DNA of 64,000 bases from Aminivibrio sp. (lineage in GTDB: Bacteria > Synergistota > Synergistia > Synergistales > Aminobacteriaceae). Positions within the stretch are counted from its first letter, which is position 1; every line of letters starts with the position of its first letter. Under the pieces are notes generated by a model. It made no database searches, had not been told where the DNA came from, and saw only the letters and a program-made list of their open reading frames with translations. The translations under genes were made by a program, and so were the position numbers. The stretch spans positions 50,396-114,395 of the forward strand of contig NZ_JAESIH010000044.1 in NCBI RefSeq assembly GCF_016756745.1, given 5' to 3'. Shown here one piece after another: positions 11,262 to 19,268 of this stretch.

Positions 11262-12655
11262 GACTCCGGGGAAGCGGCCGAATAACCGAGGCTTTCGACC
11301 ACGTAGCTTTCAGGCAGCCTGAAAAGTTCGCTTCTCGGGAGGGTTTCAAGACATTTCCAGGCGCACCGTTCAGACTCGGACAGGGTTCTTCGTGCGCTTC
11401 CCTGACCGAGGAACGTTTTCTCAAAGGCCGTGCCGAACCCGAGATACTGTTTTTCCACGGCAGTGAGCCCGTCGTCACCCACGATCAGCCGCATCCGCTC
11501 CACTTCCCTGGCCCTGGCGTAGGAGGCGTAGAGCTGGTCGGCGAGGGCTCTGTGCACCGGGAAGGTTTTCCCTCTTCCTATCCCCTTGTTCATCAGTCTG
11601 CTCAGACAGGGAAGCACATCGACGGGAGGATAGATTCCCTTATCCTGGATTCTCCGGTCGAGCACGATCTGCCCCTCGGTGATATAGCCCGAAAGGTCCA
11701 CCACCGGGTGGGTAATGTCGTCGTCCGGCATGGTGATGATGGGTATCTGGGTCACGCTTCCCGGCGCTCCCGAGATGCAGCCTGCCCGTTCGTACAGCTC
11801 GGCCAGGTCGGAGTACATGTACCCGGGGTAGCCCCTTCTCCCCGGCACCTCTTCCCTGGCGGCGGCCACTTCCCTCAGGGCGTCGCAGTAGGCAAGCATG
11901 TCGGTCATCACCACGAGGACGTTGTATCCCCTGGAAAAGGCGAAGTATTCCGCCGCCGCAAGGGCGACCCTCGGCGTAAGCAGCCGCTCCACCGTGGAAT
12001 CACCGGCGAGGTTCAGGAAGAAGACGCCGTTCCGCAGGGCCCCCGACTCCCGGAAAGAATTCATGAAAAACTGGGCTTCCCTGCGGGTAATGCCCATGGC
12101 GGCGAAGACCACGAGGAAGGGTTCTTCCGAGCCGGGAATCCTGGCTCCGCTCACGATCTGGACGGCCAGTTCGTTGGCGGGCAGGCCCGCCCCGGAGAAG
12201 ACGGGCAGTTTCTGCCCTCGGACGAGGGTGTTCATGAGGTCCAGGGCGGAAACCCCCGTTTCAACGAAAGTATCCGGGCTGCTCCTCCTCACCGGGTTGA
12301 TGGGAGAGCCACCCACGGCAATAAATTCATCGGCGAAACCGGCAGGCAGCCCGTCGAGGGGGTTCCCTCTCCCGTCGAACACCCGTCCGATCAGACCGTC
12401 TCCGGCGGGAATCCTGAGGACGTCCCGTTCGAGCCACACCGTGACGCTCCCGGGGGCGAGCCCCATGGTCCCCTCGAACACCTGGATGACCGAAAGGTCC
12501 CCATCGATCTGGAGAATCCGGCCCGTTCGTCTTTCCCTACCCGACTCCACGGCGACAAGTTCGCCGCAGGCGGGCCGGGCGATCCCCCTCACGAAAAGAA
12601 GGGGGCCGCTTATGCCTTCAATCCTCCGGAATCCTTCACGGTACAGAACCGTCAT
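11258..12655 (-). CDS. atpB: V-type ATP synthase subunit B
   Basis: Non-catalytic nucleotide-binding subunit of the A3B3 head, 465 residues. It has the VFEGTMGLAPGSVTVWL and GRVFDGRGNPLDG segments and, as expected for B, no Walker A (PVFSGAGLPANELAVQI at that place). The frame stays open upstream, but ATG 12655 overlaps the subunit A stop by 4 bases (ATGA) and matches the family start MTVLYREGFRRIEGISGPLL. Confidence 0.95.
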   Translation of the reverse strand: MTVLYREGFRRIEGISGPLLFVRGIARPACGELVAVESGRERRTGRILQIDGDLSVIQVFEGTMGLAPGSVTVWLERDVLRIPAGDGLIGRVFDGRGNPLDGLPAGFADEFIAVGGSPINPVRRSSPDTFVETGVSALDLMNTLVRGQKLPVFSGAGLPANELAVQIVSGARIPGSEEPFLVVFAAMGITRREAQFFMNSFRESGALRNGVFFLNLAGDSTVERLLTPRVALAAAEYFAFSRGYNVLVVMTDMLAYCDALREVAAAREEVPGRRGYPGYMYSDLAELYERAGCISGAPGSVTQIPIITMPDDDITHPVVDLSGYITEGQIVLDRRIQDKGIYPPVDVLPCLSRLMNKGIGRGKTFPVHRALADQLYASYARAREVERMRLIVGDDGLTAVEKQYLGFGTAFEKTFLGQGSARRTLSESERCAWKCLETLPRSELFRLPESYVVESLGYSAASPES

Positions 12656-14427
12656 TGGGGCATCACCTCGATCTTTTCGAGCTCCGCCGCCAGGCGGTTC
12701 CTCCACTTCTCTCCCCGTGCGGCCATTTCTTCCCTTCCTAGGACCCTCAGCGCCAGGAGTTCCGACCTGAGGGGCAGCGCGGCTGCCTGGTCGAAGAGGA
12801 TTCCCCGCGACAGGGCCGACCGGACGGTCCTGTCGCATTCCCTCAACTGAAGGAGGTACAATTTCTGGAGTTCCGGGGCGAATGAGGCGTCTTCAGGAAC
12901 GAAGGCATTCTGCTGCAAAAAAAGCACCCTGGCCAGTTCGGCCATGAACAGAGTCCACTTGTCTTCTTCGGAGAGCCCGTCCCTGCCCACCAGCTGCACC
13001 AGTTCCAGGAGGGACTGTTCCCGTTCCAGCAAATCCCTGAGGTACTCCCGGAGGGCGAACCATTCCTCCCCGAGGTTCTCCCGGAACCACGGGGCGAGCA
13101 TCCCCTCGTAGAGGGTATAGCTCTGGCTCCAGTTGATCGCCGGGAAATGACGCTGCTGGGCCAGCGCTTTGTCCAGGGCCCAGAAGGCCCCGGACATGCG
13201 GAGGCTCGCCTGGGTCACCGGTTCCGAGAAATCCCCCCCGGCGGGAGAAACGGCGTTCACCACCGTGATGGAGCCGTTTCTTGACGGGGACCCCAGGGCT
13301 TCCGCCCTCCCCGCCCGTTCGTAATACTGGGCGAGCCGAGACCCGAGGTAGGCGGGGTATCCCTCTTCGCCGGGCATCTCTTCAAGCCTGCCCCCGATCT
13401 CCCTGAGGGCCTCCGCCCACCGGGACGTTGAATCGGCCATGATAGCCACGTTATAGCCCATGTCACGGAAATATTCTCCCATGGTCATTCCGAGGTAGAT
13501 GCTCGCCTCCCTGGCCGCCACGGGCATGTTGGAGGTGTTGGCCACGAGGATCGTCCTGTCCATGAGAGGACCGCCGCTCACGGGGTCCACCAGTCCCGGG
13601 AATTCCTCCAGGACCTCCGTCATCTCGTTCCCCCTCTCGCCGCACCCGATATAAATGATAAGGTCGGCGGAACTCCACTTCGCCAGGGACTGCTGGGTTA
13701 CCGTCTTGCCCGTGCCGAATCCTCCGGGAAGCACCGCCGCTCCGCCCAGGGGGACGGGGAAAAGGGTGTCGAGAATCCGCTGCCCCGTCAGCAGGGGAAT
13801 TTCGAAAGGAAGGCGCCGTTTCACCGGCCGGGGTACCCTGACCCGCCATTTCTGGATCATGGTGTACTCTCTTCCGTCCTCGAGCCGCGCAATCAGATCG
13901 TCCGGAGCATACCGGCCCGAAGGGGCGATCCAGGCGGCCTTTCCCGGGAGCTGGTCCGAAGGGACCATCACGGAATGAACAAAGGATGGATTCTCCCGGA
14001 CGGTGCCGAGGAGATCCCCTGCCGAGAGAGTGTCGCCCGGCACCGCCACCGGTTCAAAGGCATATTTCCCGGCCGTGTTTCTCCGGCCGGGATTCGCGCC
14101 CCTGGGAAGGAAGATGCCTTCCTTCCCCAGAACGTCGAGGGGACGGCCGATGCCGTCGAAAACGCCGCCCAGGAGCCCCGGTCCGAGGTCAACCGAAAGC
14201 AGGTCGTCCTCGAACACCACGGGAGCCCCCGAGGCAATGCCGTCCGTATCCTCGTAGACCTGTACGCGAACGCAGGTCCGTTCAATGCGGATCACTTCAC
14301 CGAGAAGCCCTTCCTCCCCTACCCTCGCGACTTCAAACATGGCGGCGGGCCTCTCCGGGACCACCGTCACCACCGGCCCCGAAACGCCCACCACTCTTCC
14401 TCTTTTTTTTTCCATGTGCTCTGTCAC
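12652..14427 (-). CDS. atpA: V-type ATP synthase subunit A (catalytic)
   Basis: Catalytic subunit, 591 residues, with the A-type non-homologous insertion near 110-190 and the Walker A loop GGFGTGKTV at about 230, followed by IIYIGCGERGNEM. The usual GPFGSGKT is slightly altered but all key positions are present. It overlaps the subunit F stop by 4 bases (ATGA at 14424-14427); a second ATG at 14415 is an alternative start. Confidence 0.96.
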   Translation of the reverse strand: MTEHMEKKRGRVVGVSGPVVTVVPERPAAMFEVARVGEEGLLGEVIRIERTCVRVQVYEDTDGIASGAPVVFEDDLLSVDLGPGLLGGVFDGIGRPLDVLGKEGIFLPRGANPGRRNTAGKYAFEPVAVPGDTLSAGDLLGTVRENPSFVHSVMVPSDQLPGKAAWIAPSGRYAPDDLIARLEDGREYTMIQKWRVRVPRPVKRRLPFEIPLLTGQRILDTLFPVPLGGAAVLPGGFGTGKTVTQQSLAKWSSADLIIYIGCGERGNEMTEVLEEFPGLVDPVSGGPLMDRTILVANTSNMPVAAREASIYLGMTMGEYFRDMGYNVAIMADSTSRWAEALREIGGRLEEMPGEEGYPAYLGSRLAQYYERAGRAEALGSPSRNGSITVVNAVSPAGGDFSEPVTQASLRMSGAFWALDKALAQQRHFPAINWSQSYTLYEGMLAPWFRENLGEEWFALREYLRDLLEREQSLLELVQLVGRDGLSEEDKWTLFMAELARVLFLQQNAFVPEDASFAPELQKLYLLQLRECDRTVRSALSRGILFDQAAALPLRSELLALRVLGREEMAARGEKWRNRLAAELEKIEVMPQ

Positions 14428-14690
14428 CTCATCTCCCCGCTTTCGCAGGAAGGAAACTGGATCCAGACAGGATCGGCCGATTTTTCCAGCCGCCTTCTGA
14501 CCGATTCAGGGAGCCCGTTGAACCACGCTTTCTCCACCACCACGAAAGCGGCCCTTTCCGCTGAAAGAGCGGTAAAAACCGAAGCCGACTCCCCCGGAGA
14601 TTCACAGGGGAGGGGCACAAGTCCGAGAAGGGACCACAGGTCCGCGAAAATCTGGCTCCCCACGGCGAATCCTCTACCCGTTTCAGCCAT
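14424..14690 (-). CDS. atpF: V-type ATP synthase subunit F
   Basis: Central-stalk subunit of 88 residues, a little short for the family (about 100). FAVGSQIFADLWSLLGL and AAFVVVEKAWFNGLPESVRR fit the Rossmann-like fold. ATG 14690 overlaps the end of subunit C by 8 bases, and the stop overlaps subunit A. Assigned from sequence character and from its place between C and A. Confidence 0.8.
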   Translation of the reverse strand: MAETGRGFAVGSQIFADLWSLLGLVPLPCESPGESASVFTALSAERAAFVVVEKAWFNGLPESVRRRLEKSADPVWIQFPSCESGEMR

Positions 14691-15744
14691 GGTCTTCCTC
14701 CTCCGGCAGGAAAAGATGCCGTTCCAGCTCCGCGGCAGGCATGCGCAGCGAAAGGCCCACGGCGAGCATGGAAAGATTCTTCCATTCCTGCACCGCCAGA
14801 GCCGCATATCCTATGGAAACGTCGATGCCGAGGAGATTCTTTCTGTAGAGGCTCTTTTGCCACTCGTAAAAATGCCGTTGGAAGGAGCGGAAAAGGTCGG
14901 ACCGGGATAATTTCCCCTGTTTTCCCGCCGCGAAGGACCAGCCTGACCCGGAAAACAGTTTTTCCGGGTCCTCCAGGGATTCAAGGGCTTCCCGGGAAAA
15001 ACCCCATCCTCCGGGAAGAAAGGCCCGTTCACCGTATGCCGCTTCCCTGGGACGGAGCCAGATGCTGAAATTCCAGAGATCTGTCAGCCTGCCGAGATAT
15101 TCCGCCATTCTCCTGCCGTTTTCGTTGTTCCTCCCCCTGATCCGTTCCCGCCACCAGGCGAACCATCCGGAATAAAGGGCCCGCTCGGCCCTGAAGAGAT
15201 CGCCCGTTTCATGGAGCACCCTGTAGGACTCCCCCAGGATACGGGCAAAATCAAAATTTTCCTCGTGGCATCGGACAGCCCCCTCTGCCGGCGTGGAGCA
15301 TTTTTTCCACAGGTCGTCATAAAAGGAGGATGCCGCAAGGGAATACCTGTGCCATGCAGGGGAATTCTTCGGACGAATTCCGCCCGGAGATGCTCGGAGA
15401 AGAATCCGCCCGTTGTGCAGGTCCCCCTGGGAGAGAATCACGGAAAAAAAAAGGAGGCTTTCCCCACGGGCGAGGGAAGCCGTTTCCTGCAGAATATCCG
15501 CCGCGCCCCCGGCCAGCGCGTTTTCGATCCGCCCGAGGAGCGATCCTCCACCGGTGGCGAGCTGCTCGCGGTATCTCGACCCGTACAGGCTTTCGAGCAG
15601 GAAAAGCTCCATGTCCTCGAGGGAACCGGAAGCAAGCCGGATGAAGACTTCCCTTCCGAGAAGCCGTGTTCCTCTCGCCCTGACAACGGCGTTCAGATAT
15701 TCATAATTGGGAGATTCGTCGATGAATTTCAATGAAGGAATCAT
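14683..15744 (-). CDS. atpC: V-type ATP synthase subunit C
   Basis: Funnel-shaped linker between the central stalk and the membrane ring (AC39/d-type), 353 residues. The N-terminus YEYLNAVVRARGTRLLGREV is typical, as is the helical repeat structure. It overlaps subunit E by 44 bases. Divergent in detail, but operon position and length agree. Confidence 0.86.
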   Translation of the reverse strand: MIPSLKFIDESPNYEYLNAVVRARGTRLLGREVFIRLASGSLEDMELFLLESLYGSRYREQLATGGGSLLGRIENALAGGAADILQETASLARGESLLFFSVILSQGDLHNGRILLRASPGGIRPKNSPAWHRYSLAASSFYDDLWKKCSTPAEGAVRCHEENFDFARILGESYRVLHETGDLFRAERALYSGWFAWWRERIRGRNNENGRRMAEYLGRLTDLWNFSIWLRPREAAYGERAFLPGGWGFSREALESLEDPEKLFSGSGWSFAAGKQGKLSRSDLFRSFQRHFYEWQKSLYRKNLLGIDVSIGYAALAVQEWKNLSMLAVGLSLRMPAAELERHLFLPEEEDHG

Positions 15745-16336
15745 GCATGAGCCGGGAGAGACTGAGGGAAAAACACGCAGACATCCTTCCCCACCGCGTG
15801 AGAAGGGTATTGTCTAAAATTTCGTTTTCCGTCTCCGCCAGGCAGCCACCCCATCCGTTCAGATTTGCTTCCCTGATTTCCACTCCGTCGAAAAGACCGC
15901 CGTTCTCTGCCGTTTTGCGGAGCAATTCGCCTTCGCCCTTCTCCACGAGAAGAACGGCAGGCCTGCCGAAGCACTCCAGGGCCTCTTCGGCCAGCCTGGA
16001 AAGCGCCCGGCCGTACCGCTCCCTGTCGGAAATTCGGAGAGTTTCGGCCATCTTCCGGAGCTCCTCGCCGAAAGAGGCGGTCAGGTTCGAAAACGCTTCC
16101 AGGAAGAATGCCGTCGCAGAAGCGGAGGCATTCTTCCTCGTTTCCTCCGCCAGCAAACGAAAGCGGTCTTCCTGTTCCTTCCGAAGGGCGGCCACTTTTT
16201 TCTGGACCGAAAGTCTCCTTGCGGCGATGAGATCGGCTATCTCCTCATCCCTGGCCATCTCCAGAAGACGTACCTTCTCAAGATGCTCTCTTTCGAGCGC
16301 CTCCTTGAAGGACTCGAGGTCCCTCCCGCCGGTCAT
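15701..16336 (-). CDS. atpE: V-type ATP synthase subunit E (peripheral stalk)
   Basis: Stator subunit of 211 residues with a long charged N-terminal helix (EREHLEKVRLLEMARDEEIA and following) and a compact C-terminal domain that would bind the head. It pairs in the stator with the coiled-coil gene at 18458-18844. It overlaps subunit C. Confidence 0.85.
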   Translation of the reverse strand: MTGGRDLESFKEALEREHLEKVRLLEMARDEEIADLIAARRLSVQKKVAALRKEQEDRFRLLAEETRKNASASATAFFLEAFSNLTASFGEELRKMAETLRISDRERYGRALSRLAEEALECFGRPAVLLVEKGEGELLRKTAENGGLFDGVEIREANLNGWGGCLAETENEILDNTLLTRWGRMSACFSLSLSRLMHDSFIEIHRRISQL

Positions 16337-16350
16337 TTCCTGCCGGTCCC

Positions 16351-16569
16351 TCAGGCGAACTGGAGAATGAGCATGATGGCCACCACGAAGCCGAGGATGA
16401 CCATGGTCTCGGGAATGGCTTCAAGAATGATGATGGTACCTCCTGTCTCCGGTTTTTCAGCCACGGTTCCGGCGCCGGCGCTTCCGATTTTTGCCTGGGC
16501 GTAGGCTGTGGCAACGGCAGGAATTCCGACCGCGAGAGCCGCTGCAAGGGCTATGAGTGCTTTTTCCAC
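16351..16569 (-). CDS. atpK: V-type ATP synthase subunit K (rotor ring proteolipid)
   Basis: Membrane rotor subunit of 72 residues, two helices. Start is GTG 16569 behind AAGGAG; the frame is open upstream through subunit I. The helix-2 carboxylate lies in AIPETMVILGF (Glu54) and helix 1 has AYAQAKIG (Gln26). Aligned by eye with Na+-translocating rotor subunits, Gln26 matches their sodium-ligand Gln, and Thr55 follows the Glu where Ser stands in Ilyobacter. Na+ coupling is therefore possible but not proved. The single-hairpin form is the ancestral type, unlike the duplicated NtpK of Enterococcus. Confidence 0.92.
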   Translation of the reverse strand: MEKALIALAAALAVGIPAVATAYAQAKIGSAGAGTVAEKPETGGTIIILEAIPETMVILGFVVAIMLILQFA

Positions 16570-18461
16570 GAGGATCCGCTCCTTCGCTGAAATGGTATGT
16601 ATTCTTTCCCTGTTCCGGAATAAAACTTGCTGAAGAACTCCACGTAGTGAAGCCTGGCCGAATGGAGGCCGGAGCCGCCGATGGCCAGCACGAAATTCAG
16701 AAGATGAATCATGAGGGCCAGAAAGATGCCGAAGACGGACAAACCGAAGACATCGAGAAACTTCGAGGCCACGATGGCCAGGATGGCGGAAGAAAGGCCG
16801 ATGGCCGCGATTCTGACGTAACTGATGATATTGCCGATGCTCCCCAGGGTCTCGATGATGCCGCCGATACCTCCGCCCCTGATGAGAAGGGCAAGCCCGA
16901 TGACAAGGAGGGAAAGGGGCACGGTGAAGATTCCCCCGGGCAGCTTCCCCCTCAGGGCTGTGAGCCCGGCCACAAGGGCAAGGAGCACTACAAGGTTCCC
17001 CGCTTTTTCCATCCAGACATGACGGTGTCTGTTCCTGATTCCCTGGTATATTCCCAGGAGAAGCCCGAAAAAGACGTGGGCCGCCCCGAGGGCCACAGTA
17101 AAGACCACCACAGGGAGAACGCTCACCGAACGCTCCAACCACAAGGGTTCAAGGTGGAAGAGCCTGTGCCCCGCGTCGCCGAAGAATTCGCCCCAGGCTG
17201 CCCCCCAGACAACGCTCCAGAGTGAAACAGCGATGAGAATGGAGCCGATGTCCCGTAACAGGGGACGCTTCGCCTTCTTCAGCCTGAGAGAGAGAAGGAG
17301 AATCAGCACCCCGTACCCCATGTCGCCGATCATGCACCCGGAGAAGAAGGGGAAAAAAAGGGCCACTGCGGCAGTAGGATCTACCCCGGAATAGGCGGGT
17401 GGTCGCAGAAGTTTCAGAAACAGCTCGAAGGGGGCGCACAAGGACGAATTTTTCAGGGAGGTGGGCACATTGCTCCATTCCTTTTCCCCCGGGTACCTCC
17501 ACTGAATAAGCACGTCACCGCCGAACCGGCCTTTCAGGGCTGACATCGTGGAGTCGAGGGCGTCCTCCGGGAGCCACCCGTGGAGGGTGAAGGTGTCCGC
17601 CGAGAGATCGAGACCGGCTTCCACCGCGGCCTGCTCCGTTCGGGCGTCGATGAAGAGGAACAGAGCGGCAAGCCGGGGCCCCCACTCCTCCGACGTCCGG
17701 CGCAGATCACCGGAAAGGGCCCCGATACGGCCGGTAAGCTCTTCTATTTTTTCCTCAACGGCGGGAAGGAAGTTCTCCGTGGCCACGCCGGAACAGAACG
17801 AAGGAAGTTGCAAGGGAAGGGCCTTCCAGCGGGAAAGAATCTCCCATGCCTCTTCTTCCAGACCCTGGGGAACCTTGAGAGCCAGTACGCCCAGGGCGTC
17901 TTTTTCGTCGGGGACGAAATGGTGCCGGCCACCCCATGGTTCTCCCCGGGCGGAAAACGCTCCGTGAAGGGCACCGAGCGCCTGCTGGACTGTATTCTGC
18001 GGAATCAGCCACAACATTGCCGTTCCCGAATCTTCGGTATCTTCCCGCCGAAAAAACGCGGAAAAATGGCAGAGGATATCCTTCGCCTTTTTCGCTCGGA
18101 GAAGGAGATCTTCGGCGGCCGTTTTTTCGTCGAGGAGTGCGGCGAGACGTTTCCCGAATTCCTCGAGGCTTCTCTCGATTTCAGGGGCAAGTTCCTCCGG
18201 CGGCAGGGCTGAAAGCAGTTTTTCCGCATAGTCGATGCTCTCTTCGGAAAGGGCCGCCCATCCATCCCATCCGAGGGACTCGATGAGCCCCAGCACCTTG
18301 CCCCGAAGCAGGCGCAACATATTCAGCCTGTCCGATTCGGTCCCTTCACGAAGACCGCCCTGTTCGAGATGGAGCACGCCAAGCCTGTGAAGTTCCTCGA
18401 TGATCTCCCGGCGTTTGCCTGTCACCCCCCAGAGGGCAAGGCGGACCATTTTCCGTATCAC
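16551..18461 (-). CDS. atpI: V-type ATP synthase subunit I (membrane stator)
   Basis: Subunit a/I, 636 residues: a cytoplasmic N-terminal half that contacts the stator stalks (MIRKMVRLALWGVTGKRREI to about 330) and a C-terminal half with seven to eight membrane helices forming the ion half-channels. YVRIAAIGLSSAILAIVASK near the end carries the conserved Arg facing the rotor Glu, and FPFFSGCMIGDMGYG is the family signature. It overlaps subunit K by 19 bases and the stalk gene by 4. Confidence 0.95.
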   Translation of the reverse strand: MIRKMVRLALWGVTGKRREIIEELHRLGVLHLEQGGLREGTESDRLNMLRLLRGKVLGLIESLGWDGWAALSEESIDYAEKLLSALPPEELAPEIERSLEEFGKRLAALLDEKTAAEDLLLRAKKAKDILCHFSAFFRREDTEDSGTAMLWLIPQNTVQQALGALHGAFSARGEPWGGRHHFVPDEKDALGVLALKVPQGLEEEAWEILSRWKALPLQLPSFCSGVATENFLPAVEEKIEELTGRIGALSGDLRRTSEEWGPRLAALFLFIDARTEQAAVEAGLDLSADTFTLHGWLPEDALDSTMSALKGRFGGDVLIQWRYPGEKEWSNVPTSLKNSSLCAPFELFLKLLRPPAYSGVDPTAAVALFFPFFSGCMIGDMGYGVLILLLSLRLKKAKRPLLRDIGSILIAVSLWSVVWGAAWGEFFGDAGHRLFHLEPLWLERSVSVLPVVVFTVALGAAHVFFGLLLGIYQGIRNRHRHVWMEKAGNLVVLLALVAGLTALRGKLPGGIFTVPLSLLVIGLALLIRGGGIGGIIETLGSIGNIISYVRIAAIGLSSAILAIVASKFLDVFGLSVFGIFLALMIHLLNFVLAIGGSGLHSARLHYVEFFSKFYSGTGKEYIPFQRRSGSSWKKHS

Positions 18462-18844
18462 AGTTCAATTTCTCCCAGTAGGGCGGCGAAGAATTTTTCC
18501 TGAAGAACCCTCAGCGCTCCGTCTCCGGCTATCCGTCCGGACACATCTTCCCTGACGGACGCGATTTCCGCCTCGAGACCGGACGCAAGGAGTTCAAGCT
18601 CTTTCTCTCGGGTCTGCCATTCTGCCTCCACCCTTCTCAGGGTTTCTGCCTCCATTTCGGAAAGCCGAATGAGCGCCTGTTCTCTGGCGAGATGGCACTC
18701 TTTCTGTTTCTGTTCAAATTTTTCTTCCAGTTCGCCCGCAAAGCGGCGAATTTCTTCTTCTATTTCTCCGAATTCACCGGGAGGGGCTTCAACTTTAGTC
18801 TTTTTCAGCACTGGGGGTCCCACTTTCTTCCATGAGAAACTCAC
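18458..18844 (-). CDS. V-type ATPase peripheral-stalk coiled-coil subunit (G/H-like)
   Basis: Highly charged, almost entirely helical protein of up to 128 residues, with EIEEEIRRFAGELEEKFEQK and LRRVEAEWQTREKELELLAS. It is probably the partner of subunit E in the stator stalk (called H or G), judging by its position directly before subunit I and its heptad-like pattern. Start is uncertain: GTG 18844 overlaps the CBS gene by 50 bases, GTG 18811 by 17; neither has a strong Shine-Dalgarno sequence. Confidence 0.75.
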   Translation of the reverse strand: MSFSWKKVGPPVLKKTKVEAPPGEFGEIEEEIRRFAGELEEKFEQKQKECHLAREQALIRLSEMEAETLRRVEAEWQTREKELELLASGLEAEIASVREDVSGRIAGDGALRVLQEKFFAALLGEIEL

Positions 18845-19268
18845 AAAAAGCCTCGCGGCTGATCATGCCCGCGAGCTTTCCGTCTTCCACCACGGGAAGC
18901 CGCTTCACCGACTTCCTGATCATCAGGTCAGCCACCGCCATGAGGCTCGTCTCGGGTTCCACGAAAATGGGGTTCCGGTTCATGAACTCCCCGACCCTCT
19001 TGTTTCCGAAGGAGCGAAACCTCGAAAGAAGGAGGTCCTCCTCGTCCTCGAGGAAGGAAGAACGGGCGAGCACCTCGAGGTAGGTGGGAACGGCCTTTTT
19101 GAGAACATCGCTTTCCGACAGGAATCCCACGAGGTTCCAGTCCTCGTCGAGGACGGGAATACCCTGAAGGTTATGGCTGTAGAGGATGTGAATGGCGTCA
19201 TGCACCAGATCGTCCTCCATGACCGACGTGAGATCAAAGTTCATGAGGTCCTTTGCCGCGGTCTTCAC
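18795..19268 (-). CDS. CBS-domain protein at the head of the V-ATPase genes
   Basis: Stand-alone pair of CBS domains, 157 residues, which usually bind adenine nucleotides or S-adenosyl compounds. Domain 1 is about 8-65 (LMNFDLTSVMEDDLVHDAIH, GIPVLDEDWNLVGFLSESDV), domain 2 about 95-150 (FMNRNPIFVEPETSLMAVAD, RLPVVEDGKLAGMISREAF). The start is GTG 19268, which forms GTGA with the upstream stop and has AGGAG 6 bases ahead; the frame is open further upstream but inside the previous gene. Its function here is unknown; the location suggests nucleotide-dependent control of the V-ATPase or of the preceding transferase. Confidence 0.85.
   Translation of the reverse strand: MKTAAKDLMNFDLTSVMEDDLVHDAIHILYSHNLQGIPVLDEDWNLVGFLSESDVLKKAVPTYLEVLARSSFLEDEEDLLLSRFRSFGNKRVGEFMNRNPIFVEPETSLMAVADLMIRKSVKRLPVVEDGKLAGMISREAFCEFLMEESGTPSAEKD

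Noticed and set aside
10608..18844. V-type ATPase as recent archaeal import or contamination
   Set aside because: Composition and gene spacing match the neighbouring bacterial genes, and such operons are common in anaerobic bacteria.
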